Shown here piece after piece: positions 8,697-17,735 of a DNA stretch of 64,000 bases; within the stretch, counting starts at the first letter, position 1, and each line of letters begins with the position of its first letter. The stretch is taken from the NCBI GenBank assembly GCA_945919075.1, contig CAMEIX010000007.1, positions 62,001 to 126,000 on the forward strand, written 5' to 3'. The translations under genes were made by a program, and so were the position numbers. Origin of the DNA: an uncultured Lachnospiraceae bacterium. GTDB taxonomy: Bacteria; Bacillota; Clostridia; Lachnospirales; Lachnospiraceae. The notes beneath the pieces are model-generated. The model saw nothing but the letters and a program-made list of their open reading frames with translations, was not told the DNA's origin and did not search any database.

Positions 8697-10256
8697 ATGA
8701 AAAGAGCAGTGATAATCGGAGCAGGTCCGGCGGGAATTACGGCAGGATTGGAATTGTTGAAAAAATCAGGTGAATACGAGGTTATCATTTTAGAGGAAAG
8801 CCGGCGTATCGGCGGCATATCTGCAACGGTGTCGTGCGAAGGGAACCGGATGGATCTGGGAGGGCACAGGTTCTTCTCCAAAAATAAGGCTGTCATGCGT
8901 TGGTGGGAGGAGATTCTGCCGCTGCAGGGGAAACCGGCTTTTGATGACAAAAAGCTGGGCAGAAAAGTGGAACTTTTAAAAGGCGGTCCTGATCCGGAAA
9001 CGGAAGACCGGGTGTTTTTAAAGAGACAAAGGGTGTCCCGGATTTATTACAATCAACGTTTCTTTGACTATCCGGTGAAAATGAACTGGAATACGGTTAA
9101 GAACTTAGGCTTTTTTACCATGCTGCAGGCAGGGTGCAGTTATCTGAAAGCAGTTATTTTCCGTAGGGAAGAAAAATCTCTGGAAGACTTCTACATAAAC
9201 CGCTTCGGGAAGAAAATTTACAGTATCTTTTTTGAAGGCTATACGGAAAAACTCTGGGGACGTCACCCCCGGGATATTTCACCGGATTGGGGTGCCCAAA
9301 GGGTAAAGGGCCTGTCTGTGACAGCCGTGATAAAAGATATGTTGGGAAAGATGCTGCCCGTGAAAAACAGAAAGGTGGAAACTTCCCTGATTGAGAACTT
9401 TTATTATCCCAAGTTTGGACCGGGACAGATGTGGGAAGAAGCAGCTAAGAGGTTTTTAGAACTGGGCGGCCGGATTACATTTGGCTGTAAGGTAACGGGA
9501 ATCTGCCGGAAGGAAGGGCATATTGAAAAACTTATATTTGAGGAAAACGGAGAAACCAAAGAACTGACGGCGGATGTGGTATTTTCCAGCATGCCTGTGA
9601 AAGATCTGGTCGGTGGCATGAACAATGTGCCGGATAAGCTTAAAAATATTGCTAAGGGGCTTCCTTACCGGGATTTTGTTACGGTGGGAATCCTTACGGA
9701 CAGGCTCAAGTTACGGAACGAAACAAATTTCAAAACATTAGGCGACATTGTACCGGACTGCTGGATTTATGTGCAGGATCGTCATGTTAAGATGGGACGT
9801 ATTCAAATCTTTAATAACTGGTCTCCGTATATGGTGAAAAATCCGGAAGGAACCATCTGGATCGGACTGGAATATTTCTGTGCGTGGGGGGATGCCATGT
9901 GGCAGATGTCCCCTGAGCGATGGGCGGCATTTGGAAGAAAGGAACTGATTAAAATGGGCATTCTGAGCAAGGATGCACCGATTCTGTTGTCCCATTGTGA
10001 AAAGGTAAAAAAGGCCTACCCGGCTTATTTTGATACCTACGCCGGGATGCCTGACCTGAAAAAGTGGCTGAACGGCATTGACAATCTGTACTGCATCGGC
10101 AGAAATGGCCAGCACAGGTATAACAATATGGATCATTCCATGCTGACCGCCATGGAGGCAGTGGACTGTCTGCTTTTAGGAGGAATCGGAAAGGAACGGA
10201 TCTGGAATGTGAATACGGAGCAGGAATATCATGAGGAAAGGCAGGACCATAAATGA
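8697..10256 (+). CDS. FAD/NAD(P)-dependent oxidoreductase, UDP-galactopyranose mutase/amine-oxidase-like
   Basis: 519-residue flavoprotein. The N-terminal dinucleotide-binding motif is VIIGAGPAGITAGLELL, followed by an acidic strand end (ILEE) and the RIGGISATV and MDLGGHRFFSKN segments of the UGM/protoporphyrinogen-oxidase/amine-oxidase superfamily. AAAAGGGAG precedes the ATG. The gene overlaps the following glycosyltransferase as ATGA, so its product may prepare or modify a sugar nucleotide or lipid-linked sugar for that pathway; this is inference from position. It is larger than ordinary UDP-galactopyranose mutase (about 370-400 residues), so I do not assign that reaction. Confidence 0.82.
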   Translation: MKRAVIIGAGPAGITAGLELLKKSGEYEVIILEESRRIGGISATVSCEGNRMDLGGHRFFSKNKAVMRWWEEILPLQGKPAFDDKKLGRKVELLKGGPDPETEDRVFLKRQRVSRIYYNQRFFDYPVKMNWNTVKNLGFFTMLQAGCSYLKAVIFRREEKSLEDFYINRFGKKIYSIFFEGYTEKLWGRHPRDISPDWGAQRVKGLSVTAVIKDMLGKMLPVKNRKVETSLIENFYYPKFGPGQMWEEAAKRFLELGGRITFGCKVTGICRKEGHIEKLIFEENGETKELTADVVFSSMPVKDLVGGMNNVPDKLKNIAKGLPYRDFVTVGILTDRLKLRNETNFKTLGDIVPDCWIYVQDRHVKMGRIQIFNNWSPYMVKNPEGTIWIGLEYFCAWGDAMWQMSPERWAAFGRKELIKMGILSKDAPILLSHCEKVKKAYPAYFDTYAGMPDLKKWLNGIDNLYCIGRNGQHRYNNMDHSMLTAMEAVDCLLLGGIGKERIWNVNTEQEYHEERQDHK

Positions 10257-12532
10257 TTTCTTCTTACATTGAAATTTTGCTTAGCTGCCTGATTTTCTGG
10301 GTTACATACTTCTTCTGTGCAAAAAAGAGACAGCCGGTGTATACAGGCTTTGAACTTTTGTTGTTCTATTTCTTTGCAAGAGTATTTCCGGTTCTGATGC
10401 TGCAGGAAAGAACAAGGTATCATCTGCTCTGTCTTTCTGCAGAGTGGGTGCTTATGGCCCTGCTGTACTACTACTTAAGCCAGAGTAAATCCCGGAAAAT
10501 GCAGCATGTAATACTGGGCTTTTATCTGTTTAATCCGGCACTGGCAGTGCTTGTACTGACAGCGAATATCAAAGGCATTTGTGTGAGCGTATTTGTGCTT
10601 TTCCTTTTGTGTGCGGCGGACCGGATTCTGGAAAAAAGACAAATCAGCCTTTTGGCATTTTGGCCGGAATACCTGCTTTTTGGAACCGGTATCTCCGTCC
10701 TGTTAATGGCAAAAAATAATATTTACGGGATGTGCATGACCGGACTGGCTGTGGCAGGCACCGTCAGCCGGTTAGTCTGTCTGTGGAAAAATCCAACCCA
10801 AAGGAGAGAAGCTGCGTCAGAAGAAGAGGAGACGGTGCAGGAACCTGTTCGTGGATCACAGAGGTTCACGGGATGGGATTTCATTTGCATGGCGGCGATT
10901 ACACTTCTCTTTGCCGTGGCTGTATTGTGGAAGTTGGGAAGTCAACACACACCGGAGACCTTTGCTTCCTTTCGCGTAGGGAATCCGGGAGAAAATGAAA
11001 TCGTCCTGCAATTCGGAAAAGAGACGGAAATTTCGGATATTTTTATTTTTCCGGGGCATAAGGGGAAAAGAATTATTTCCTTTTCGGCTCTGTCGGTAGG
11101 CAGCACGGCATGGGAGGTTTTTGACAGCAGACATTCCGTGGAAAGCGTCTTTTGCTGGAACCGGGTGGCGGTGAACAGGAGTCTGCACTCCCTGGGAATG
11201 GTACTGATGGAGGGAGATGCCGACATTTGCGAGGTGGTCTGTCTGGATCGGAACGGACAGGTGATTCTGCCGGATAACAGCGAAGATTATCCCCTTTTAT
11301 TTGACGAACAGGATTTATTCCGGAATCCTGCCACCTATTATGACGGTACCATGTTTGATGAGGTATATCACGGACGCACCGCTTATGAATTCCTCCATGA
11401 ACTGCCGATTTATGAAAATACGCACCCGCCGCTGGGAAAAAGTATCATTTCCATAGGTATAGCGCTTTTTGGCATGAATCCTTTCGGCTTTCGAATCATG
11501 TGCGCACTGTTTGGCATAGGTATGATACCGCTTATGTATCTGTTTGCCCATAAGATGTTTGGCCGTACCGGGGTATCCTGTTTTGCTTCTGTCTTACTGG
11601 CTACGGCATTCATGAATACCACACTTTCCCGGATTGCCACCATTGATATCCTTGTGGCCTTTTTTATACTGGGCATGTTCTATTTTATGTATGGTTACAC
11701 ACAGGCACTTCAAAAACGGGAGCCATTTTTTAAGCAGATGCTGTGGCTTTTTAACAGTGGACTGTTCATGGCATTTGCGATTTCCACCAAATGGACGGGA
11801 TTTTATGGTGCGGCAGGCATCGCAATCCTGTTTTTTGTGGCACTGTTACAGCATATAGGAGGAATTTCCAAAATTCGTGAACATACGGGGTATCTCATGA
11901 AAACAGCAGGGTGCTGTGTGTTATTTTTTATCCTGATACCGGTTGTAATTTACACCCTTTCCTATCTGCCATTTCCAAAGGTTTATACGGATAAGGGACT
12001 AATCCGGCATATGATCGATAATGCCACTCTGATGCTAAACTATCACAAGGATTGTGTATTTGAGCATCCCTACTCTTCGGAATGGTATAAGTGGTTAATA
12101 GATGCGCGCCCCCTTGCGGATTCCCGTGTTTATTTGGAGAATGGGACAGTCAGCACGGTGATGACCTTCTTCAATCCGCTCCTTTGCTTTGGGGGACTGC
12201 TTGCTTTTCTGCATCAGTTTTATCTTAGAAGAGAGAAAAAGTGTAAAAGAGCAGTTTTTCTGATTGTCGGTTATTTATCCATGCTACTTCCATGGCTTAT
12301 CATTCACCGGACAATCTTTATCTATCAGTATTTTGTCAGCGGACTGTTTCTGGTTCTGATGGTGGCCAATTCACTTTCCTACAGCCGGCATCCTAAGAGG
12401 AATATGGCGATTTTCTCTGTCCTATCCGTGATACTGTATGCCATGTATTATCCGGTATTAACAGGGCAGCCTGTGAAGGTGTCTTTCATTAATCAGGTTC
12501 TGGAGCTCTTTACAACCTGGAATATTGCATAA
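10253..12532 (+). CDS. PMT-family (GT39-like) membrane glycosyltransferase
   Basis: 759-residue integral membrane protein of the GT-C fold. The catalytic acidic pair is visible in TMFDEVYHGRTAYEF (Asp369, Glu370), followed by YENTHPPLGKSIISIGI, a hallmark of protein O-mannosyltransferases and related lipid-phosphate-sugar enzymes. Many hydrophobic segments flank an extracytoplasmic insertion at about residues 225-365 rich in beta-strand sequence. Such enzymes take mannose or another sugar from polyprenyl phosphate and transfer it outside the membrane, often to Ser/Thr of secreted proteins. The start overlaps the preceding stop (ATGA). The Thr-rich wall protein downstream is a candidate acceptor (inference). 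Confidence 0.86.
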   Translation: MISSYIEILLSCLIFWVTYFFCAKKRQPVYTGFELLLFYFFARVFPVLMLQERTRYHLLCLSAEWVLMALLYYYLSQSKSRKMQHVILGFYLFNPALAVLVLTANIKGICVSVFVLFLLCAADRILEKRQISLLAFWPEYLLFGTGISVLLMAKNNIYGMCMTGLAVAGTVSRLVCLWKNPTQRREAASEEEETVQEPVRGSQRFTGWDFICMAAITLLFAVAVLWKLGSQHTPETFASFRVGNPGENEIVLQFGKETEISDIFIFPGHKGKRIISFSALSVGSTAWEVFDSRHSVESVFCWNRVAVNRSLHSLGMVLMEGDADICEVVCLDRNGQVILPDNSEDYPLLFDEQDLFRNPATYYDGTMFDEVYHGRTAYEFLHELPIYENTHPPLGKSIISIGIALFGMNPFGFRIMCALFGIGMIPLMYLFAHKMFGRTGVSCFASVLLATAFMNTTLSRIATIDILVAFFILGMFYFMYGYTQALQKREPFFKQMLWLFNSGLFMAFAISTKWTGFYGAAGIAILFFVALLQHIGGISKIREHTGYLMKTAGCCVLFFILIPVVIYTLSYLPFPKVYTDKGLIRHMIDNATLMLNYHKDCVFEHPYSSEWYKWLIDARPLADSRVYLENGTVSTVMTFFNPLLCFGGLLAFLHQFYLRREKKCKRAVFLIVGYLSMLLPWLIIHRTIFIYQYFVSGLFLVLMVANSLSYSRHPKRNMAIFSVLSVILYAMYYPVLTGQPVKVSFINQVLELFTTWNIA

Positions 12533-12559
12533 TACGCAGATGGCAGAAAGGTAATGATT

Positions 12560-14020
12560 ATGAATAAGAAATTTATTCCTACAAGGGCAGTGTGGTACGG
12601 AATTTCCGCGGCTGTTGTGATATTGTCCTATCTGTTGTTCGGCCGAACAGGAGATTCCCAAAACAGACTGAGAGTCTTCAGAATGATAACGGATCTGATC
12701 ATGCTGACCTGTATGGTGTTTTTCACGAAAAAATATATTGGCATCGGAAAGAAAGAATATACAGAGGAACAGCTTGCGGGCATTCTTCTGTGTGTCGGGA
12801 TTCTCATGCGGGTAGGCTATATGATCTATACGCCCTGCAATGTCAGGAGCCATGATCTGTGGGAACTTAATGAGAATTCTTACGGACACGCAAGTTATCT
12901 GTTACAGGTTATAAATGGGCATCTGCCCAAAACCAATACGGTTCAGTTCTACCAGCAACCGCTTTATTATATATTGGGAGCAGCCGTTTCCCGGTTTATC
13001 AATTTCATCCTGCAGACCAAGGATGCGTATTCTATGGTGGATGCCGCCAAGACGGTGTCCTGTATGGCTTCCTGCATAAGTCTTGTTGTGAGCAGGGAGA
13101 TTTTCCGTGAGTGCGGATTAACAGGACGGGGGCTTATGAGAGCCATGATGCTTGTTACTTTCCTGCCGGTATACTTTTTGTCCGGCGGAAGAATAGGACC
13201 GGATGCACTGTCGGGCATGTTTATGATGTTAGTGTTCTGGTATACCTTGAAATGGTTCGGGGAAAAGAGCTGGAAGCATACGATTCTTCTGGCACTGTTT
13301 TACGGACTTGGCATGATGACGAAGGTTTCCTGTGCCACACTGGCAGTTTTTACAGCTCTTGTTTTTGCAGATTGTCTGTATCAGGGCTGCAAGAACGGAA
13401 CCTGGAAATCCCTTCTGGGCAAATACCTGGTGTTCGGAGTAATCAGTCTTCCTCTTGGACTCTGGTATAGTGTACGCAATTATCTGTTATTTGGTCAGCC
13501 GCTTACCTATGTGCCGGTGATCGGCGAAGACAGCGATCTTTATACCGGAGGCTATTCTGTTTTTCAGAGGATTTTTGCCGTGAACGTAAAGAATCTGTTT
13601 GCGGATCCGTTTGCGGCTGTTTATGACGACTATAATCTGCCGGTGTATGCATTGAAATCCTCCCTGTTTGGAGAATTTCGTTTTGACAAGATGAAGGGGA
13701 TTGCCTCCGTGCTGTTGTTTTTTGCAGCGCTGCTTGCGGTTTGCTGTATGATAGCCCTTATTTATCAGATCGGATTTGCAAAAGGCGACAGAATGGGAAG
13801 GCTCTGTCTGACGGCCGCTGTCATTTTTTATGTCGGTATTGTGGTATTCTACCTAAAATTGCCTTACGGCTGCAGCATGGATTTTAGGTATATGCTGTTC
13901 CTGCCGGTTCCGATGGCAGTTATGTTGGGAAAATGCACCTGGTTTCAGAAAGATGTGGGACGGTATGCGGACATAATCTGCATCGGCTTTTCATTCTTCT
14001 CATTTTTCATGTTCGGTTGA
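12560..14020 (+). CDS. ArnT/PMT-like membrane glycosyltransferase
   Basis: 486-residue multispanning protein of the GT-C superfamily. After two N-terminal membrane helices it has an extracytoplasmic acidic motif, HDLWELNENSYGHASYLLQV (about residues 103-122), and then QFYQQPLYYILGA, the pattern of ArnT/GT39/GT83-like enzymes; about ten further hydrophobic segments follow. I prefer the ATG at 12560 to the in-frame ATG at 12554 because AGAAAGG (12545-12551) is then 8 bases away. It sits 27 bases after the first glycosyltransferase. Donor and acceptor cannot be read from sequence. Confidence 0.8.
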   Translation: MNKKFIPTRAVWYGISAAVVILSYLLFGRTGDSQNRLRVFRMITDLIMLTCMVFFTKKYIGIGKKEYTEEQLAGILLCVGILMRVGYMIYTPCNVRSHDLWELNENSYGHASYLLQVINGHLPKTNTVQFYQQPLYYILGAAVSRFINFILQTKDAYSMVDAAKTVSCMASCISLVVSREIFRECGLTGRGLMRAMMLVTFLPVYFLSGGRIGPDALSGMFMMLVFWYTLKWFGEKSWKHTILLALFYGLGMMTKVSCATLAVFTALVFADCLYQGCKNGTWKSLLGKYLVFGVISLPLGLWYSVRNYLLFGQPLTYVPVIGEDSDLYTGGYSVFQRIFAVNVKNLFADPFAAVYDDYNLPVYALKSSLFGEFRFDKMKGIASVLLFFAALLAVCCMIALIYQIGFAKGDRMGRLCLTAAVIFYVGIVVFYLKLPYGCSMDFRYMLFLPVPMAVMLGKCTWFQKDVGRYADIICIGFSFFSFFMFG

Positions 14021-14073
14021 ATGTTTATTCATGTTTGACTGAATGTTTTTTCGTGCTTATTTGAATTTTTTTA

Positions 14074-14103
14074 TTGACAGTGAAACCAAAAAATGGATAT
14101 AAT
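14074..14103 (+). promoter_or_regulatory. Strong promoter of the NPSTG wall-protein gene
   Basis: TTGACA and TATAAT, both perfect consensus hexamers, are 18 bases apart and 75 bases upstream of the wall-protein start. This implies that the surface protein is transcribed separately, and probably much more strongly, than the upstream enzymes. Confidence 0.8.
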
Positions 14104-14177
14104 AAATTGAGTTGTGAGCATGGGGGAACTGATAATAAGAAGTATTAGGGAAACATGCGAAACGAAAGGAGAATAAG

Positions 14178-15065
14178 ATGAATAAGAAAACAAAGAAATT
14201 CATGACAGCAATAGCAGGAACCACAGCAGCTTTCACACTTCTTTGTGCTACGGTAACAGCAGCAGAGTCCATTCCCGTAGCCGGTGGAGCAAACAGTTAT
14301 TATCTGTTAAACTCCGGCGAAGATTATGAAGTGCAGGTTAATGTACCGAAGAACCATTTCTTGTCAGCGAGTATCAATAATCAGAAACTGGCAGAAACAG
14401 ACCTTTCAGTAGAGGGTACTTCTCAGACAGCGCCCACAGGCACGACGGAAACGTCCAAGGCACCGTCTAGGACACAGACACCCGGGACAACGGCAGCACC
14501 CGGAACCACTGAGGCACCACCTGTAACCAGCGAAGCACCGGTAACCAGCGAGGCACCTGTAACCAGCGAAGCACCTTATACCACTGAGGCACCTGTAACC
14601 AGCGAAGCACCTTATACCACTGAGGCACCTGTATATACCACTGAGGCACCTGTATATACCACTGAGGCACCGGTAGATACTACTGAGCCACCTGCGGCAA
14701 CCGAATCAATTGATACCTATGGAACGGTTAACAGTAATGCAGCAGGCCTTGAGGCAGAGGGCGTTATTCTGGCAGCAGTGGATTATGCAGCACCTATAGA
14801 GGCAGATGCAGCAGAATATTACACCAAGATCAAAATTGCTGCTTCTTATATGAACACTTTACAGGAAGGCAAATACACATTAGCCCTTAACTTTGTGGAA
14901 GGCAGTGCTGTGGTAGACTTTACGGTAACCAAAGATGCTTCTTTGGTAAATGGCAGCAATCCTTCTACCGGAGATTCCACACATGTATTGCCCTATGTAT
15001 TGCTTGCAGCATGCAGTGCGGGCGCATTGGTTTTTCTGGCAAAGAGAGGAAAAAAAGAAGCATAA
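14178..15065 (+). CDS. Mucin-like wall-anchored surface protein with NPSTG sorting signal
   Basis: 295-residue secreted protein. A signal peptide (about residues 1-30, ending near VTAAE) is followed by a short folded segment, a Thr/Pro/Ser/Glu repeat region (about residues 77-176), a second folded segment (about 180-250), and a sorting signal: NPSTG at residues 261-265, a hydrophobic helix and the basic tail KRGKKEA. NPxTG agrees with the (S/N)PxTG type motif used by some clostridial class B sortases, and srtB is in the same locus. AAAGGAG (14165-14171) lies 6 bases before the ATG. The Thr-rich region is an obvious O-glycosylation candidate for the two membrane glycosyltransferases upstream. 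No enzyme or adhesin domain is recognised. Confidence 0.88.
   Translation: MNKKTKKFMTAIAGTTAAFTLLCATVTAAESIPVAGGANSYYLLNSGEDYEVQVNVPKNHFLSASINNQKLAETDLSVEGTSQTAPTGTTETSKAPSRTQTPGTTAAPGTTEAPPVTSEAPVTSEAPVTSEAPYTTEAPVTSEAPYTTEAPVYTTEAPVYTTEAPVDTTEPPAATESIDTYGTVNSNAAGLEAEGVILAAVDYAAPIEADAAEYYTKIKIAASYMNTLQEGKYTLALNFVEGSAVVDFTVTKDASLVNGSNPSTGDSTHVLPYVLLAACSAGALVFLAKRGKKEA
14503..14690 (+). repeat. In-frame tandem repeats encoding EAPVTS / EAPYTT / EAPVYTT
   Basis: Units of 18 to 21 bases, nearly identical at the DNA level (for example GAGGCACCTGTAACCAGC and GAGGCACCTGTATATACC), encode six- and seven-residue repeats. About ten units are present. Their DNA-level homogeneity suggests recent expansion and likely length variation between strains. 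Confidence 0.9.
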
Positions 15066-15098
15066 GTATTTTTAGCAGTTGAAAGTTTTGCATTACGA

Positions 15099-15134
15099 GG
15101 GAGTATATCAGATCCGGTATACTCCTTTTTCTTT
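15099..15134 (+). terminator. Intrinsic terminator after wall-protein gene
   Basis: GGAGTATA pairs with TATACTCC around a ten-base loop and is followed by TTTTTCTTT. Confidence 0.85.
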
Positions 15135-15176
15135 ATCATGTATGGTCAATAAACAAATGCTTTTTCAAGGATTTAT

Positions 15177-15205
15177 TTGACACAGGCACTTTAACATGAT
15201 AATAT
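15177..15205 (+). promoter_or_regulatory. Promoter of the amino acid ABC transporter operon
   Basis: A perfect TTGACA and TAATAT are separated by 17 bases, 55 bases upstream of the binding-protein start. Confidence 0.7.
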
Positions 15206-15260
15206 GGCACAGTGAAAGAATGAAAATAAAGGTGCCCTTTGGCACAAAGAGGAGAAAAGT

Positions 15261-16043
15261 ATGAAAAAATTAATGAGTTTGGTACTGATTGCCTGCATGT
15301 CCCTGTCATTAGCAGCATGCGGTGGCAAAAAAACAGAAACCTTTACCGTTGGATTTGATGCAGAATTTCCGCCCTACGGCTATATGGATGACAACGGTGA
15401 GTACGTAGGATTCGACCTTGACCTTGCAGAAGAAGTTTGTAAGAGAAATGGCTGGGAACTGGTAAAGCGTCCTATTGACTGGGATTCTAAGGATATGGAA
15501 TTGTCTACCAAGTCCATCGATTGTATCTGGAACGGTTTCACCATGAACGGTCGTGAGGATGCTTACACATGGTCTGTACCCTATGTAGATAACAGCCAGG
15601 TATTCGTGGTAGCCAAGGCTGACGGCATTACAAGCACCGCCGATCTTGCCGGCAAGGCAGTGGGTGTACAGGCAGATTCTTCTGCACTTGCAGCACTGAA
15701 CGACGAAGAAAGCCCTGAAAACATTGCTCTTCGCGACAGCTTTGCAAGCCTTACCGAATATGGCGATTACAACACCGCATTCTTAGATCTGGAAGCAGGT
15801 GCGATTCAGGCAGTGGCAATGGATATCGGAGTTGCAAATTACCAGATTGAATCCCGTGGGGATAAGTACGTTATCTTAGACGAGCTTCTTGCAACCGAAC
15901 AGTACGGTATCGGCTTCTTAAAAGGCAATACAGAGCTTAAAGACAAAGTAGAAAAGACTTTATTGGAAATGGTAGATGACGGTACTTTTGCAAAAATTGC
16001 TGAAAAATGGGGTCTTTCCGACAGCGTTTGTCTCGGTAAATAA
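15261..16043 (+). CDS. Amino acid ABC transporter substrate-binding lipoprotein
   Basis: 260-residue extracytoplasmic binding protein. A lipoprotein signal peptide ends in LAAC with Cys20 as the lipidation site. The mature part has the family 3 (polar amino acid) features FTVGFDAEFPPYGYMDDNGEYVGFDLDLAEEVCKRNGW at the start and the YGIGFLKGN segment near residue 215. GAGGAGAAAAG precedes the ATG. Followed by permease and ATPase genes, so a complete importer is encoded. The ligand (glutamine, cystine or another polar amino acid) is not determined. Confidence 0.92.
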   Translation: MKKLMSLVLIACMSLSLAACGGKKTETFTVGFDAEFPPYGYMDDNGEYVGFDLDLAEEVCKRNGWELVKRPIDWDSKDMELSTKSIDCIWNGFTMNGREDAYTWSVPYVDNSQVFVVAKADGITSTADLAGKAVGVQADSSALAALNDEESPENIALRDSFASLTEYGDYNTAFLDLEAGAIQAVAMDIGVANYQIESRGDKYVILDELLATEQYGIGFLKGNTELKDKVEKTLLEMVDDGTFAKIAEKWGLSDSVCLGK

Positions 16044-16086
16044 AGGATAGTATCATCCGTTAAGAATATAAAGAGCAGGTGTGAGA

Positions 16087-16737
16087 ATGAGTATTCAAAT
16101 GATGTTGTTACAGTTAGGAAAAGGTATGTTGGTGTCAGTTGAGATATTCGCACTCACCCTGCTTTTTTCTTTGCCTTTAGGACTCTTCGTATCCTTTGGA
16201 CGAATGTCAAAGAACGGAATTGTCCGGGGACTTACCAAGGCATACATATCCCTGATGAGGGGAACCCCCCTTATGCTTCAGCTTCTTATCATTTATTTTG
16301 GACCTTCCCTTCTTTTCAAAATCCGAACCGGTACCGAGTATCGGTTTGTTGCGGTAATTATAGCGTTTTCCATTAATTACGCAGCTTATTTTGCAGAGAT
16401 TTACCGCTCGGGGATTGAATCCATGCCCATCGGTCAGTATGAAGCGGCGAAGGTTTTGGGTTACAGTAAGGCACAGACTTTTGTCAAAATCATATTACCG
16501 CAGGTGATTAAGCGAATTCTGCCTTCCGTGACCAATGAAATCATTACATTGGTTAAGGACACTTCTCTGGCATTTGCCATTGCACAGGCGGAAATGTTTA
16601 CCATCGCAAAGCAGATTGCCGCAGCGCAGACTACCATCATGCCGCTTATGATAGCAGGTGTGTTTTACTATGTATTTAACTTTATCGTGGCCCTTGTTAT
16701 GGAGAGAGTGGAAAAAGCACTTTCTTACTACCGGTAG
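16087..16737 (+). CDS. Amino acid ABC transporter permease
   Basis: 216-residue membrane protein of the HisM/GlnP family. It has hydrophobic segments near residues 10-35, 55-80, 90-110 and 180-205 and the EAA loop YEAAKVLGYSKAQTFVKIILPQ that docks on the ATPase. I chose the ATG at 16087 over the GTG at 16081 for better spacing from AGCAGG (16074-16079). A single permease gene implies a homodimer. Located between its binding protein and ATPase. Confidence 0.93.
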   Translation: MSIQMMLLQLGKGMLVSVEIFALTLLFSLPLGLFVSFGRMSKNGIVRGLTKAYISLMRGTPLMLQLLIIYFGPSLLFKIRTGTEYRFVAVIIAFSINYAAYFAEIYRSGIESMPIGQYEAAKVLGYSKAQTFVKIILPQVIKRILPSVTNEIITLVKDTSLAFAIAQAEMFTIAKQIAAAQTTIMPLMIAGVFYYVFNFIVALVMERVEKALSYYR

Positions 16738-16752
16738 AAAGGAGTACCCCCT

Positions 16753-17514
16753 ATGGAACTGTTAGAGATGCAACATGTAAAGAAAGAATTCAACGGTCTT
16801 AAGGTTCTTAAGGACATTTCCCTGAGTGTAAGCAAAGGAGAAGTGGTCTCCATTATCGGACCCTCCGGCTCCGGAAAATCCACCCTGCTTCGTTGTGCTA
16901 CGATGTTAGAGAAAATGGATGGCGGCAGCCTTACCTACATGGGAGAAAGTGCATGTTGGGAAGAAGGCGACAAATGTGTTTATGCCTCCAAGGCAAAATT
17001 AAAAGAAATCCATAAATGTTTCGGTCTGGTGTTTCAGAACTTTAATCTTTTTCCGCATTACAGTGTCATGAAGAATATTACGGATGCTCTTATCAGTGTG
17101 GATAAGATTTCTAAGAAGGAAGCAGAAGAGCGGGCTTTAGTTCTGCTTGCCAAGTTAGGCCTTTCCGACAAAAAGGATGCCTATCCCTGTCAGTTGTCCG
17201 GCGGTCAGCAGCAAAGGGTTTCCATTGCCAGAGCTCTGGCAAAACAGCCCCAGATTCTTTTTTTTGACGAACCCACATCGGCCCTTGACCCGGAACTTAC
17301 GGCGGAGGTCTTAAAGGTCATCAAGGAACTGGCAAAAGAGCATATGACCATGATTATCGTGACCCATGAAATGCAGTTTGCCAAAGAGGTTTCCGACCGT
17401 ATCATTTTCATGGAACATGGTGTGATTCAGGCACAGGGAAGTCCGGAAGAACTCTTTGACATGAAAAATGAAAGACTCAAGGAATTTATGGGACATCTTT
17501 CAGGTAATTTATAA
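16753..17514 (+). CDS. Amino acid ABC transporter ATP-binding protein
   Basis: 253-residue ATPase of the GlnQ/HisP family with Walker [14 protein letters not shown] (near residue 37), Q-loop [10 protein letters not shown], signature [15 protein letters not shown], Walker [16 protein letters not shown] and the H-loop [15 protein letters not shown] precedes the ATG. Last gene of the operon; the hairpin at 17660 may end the transcript. Confidence 0.95.
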   Translation: MELLEMQHVKKEFNGLKVLKDISLSVSKGEVVSIIGPSGSGKSTLLRCATMLEKMDGGSLTYMGESACWEEGDKCVYASKAKLKEIHKCFGLVFQNFNLFPHYSVMKNITDALISVDKISKKEAEERALVLLAKLGLSDKKDAYPCQLSGGQQQRVSIARALAKQPQILFFDEPTSALDPELTAEVLKVIKELAKEHMTMIIVTHEMQFAKEVSDRIIFMEHGVIQAQGSPEELFDMKNERLKEFMGHLSGNL

Positions 17515-17616
17515 CAAAAATTATTTATTTTGCATAAAAATTATTACTAATTCATGAAAGAAATTGTCGAAAACAGACAAAATGGATTTGCGCGAAAAAG
17601 AATTGAATTAAACATC

Positions 17617-17645
17617 TTGATATATTCGGGTCAAATTGTTAAAAT
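17617..17645 (+). promoter_or_regulatory. Promoter of ppdK
   Basis: TTGATA and TAAAAT are separated by 17 bases, about 90 bases upstream of the ppdK start, leaving a leader of roughly 85 bases. Confidence 0.65.
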
Positions 17646-17659
17646 ATATAGGAATCATG

Positions 17660-17693
17660 CATAGAAAAGGGCTTTGATGCCTTTTTTTCTATG
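17660..17693 (+). terminator. Hairpin with U-run in the ppdK leader
   Basis: AAAAGGGC pairs with GCCTTTT around TTTGAT and continues into a run of T; CATAG and CTATG flank it. It lies downstream of the predicted ppdK promoter and 43 bases before the start codon, so it is either the terminator of the ABC operon read-through or an attenuator of ppdK itself. Confidence 0.6.
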
Positions 17694-17735
17694 TTTGAAA
17701 TATCTTAAAAACTAAGAAAAGGGAGAAAGAAAGAT

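Noticed and set aside
14503-14690. Regular short repeats that might suggest a CRISPR array
   Set aside because: The repeats are contiguous, without spacers, stay in frame and encode a Thr/Pro-rich protein segment.
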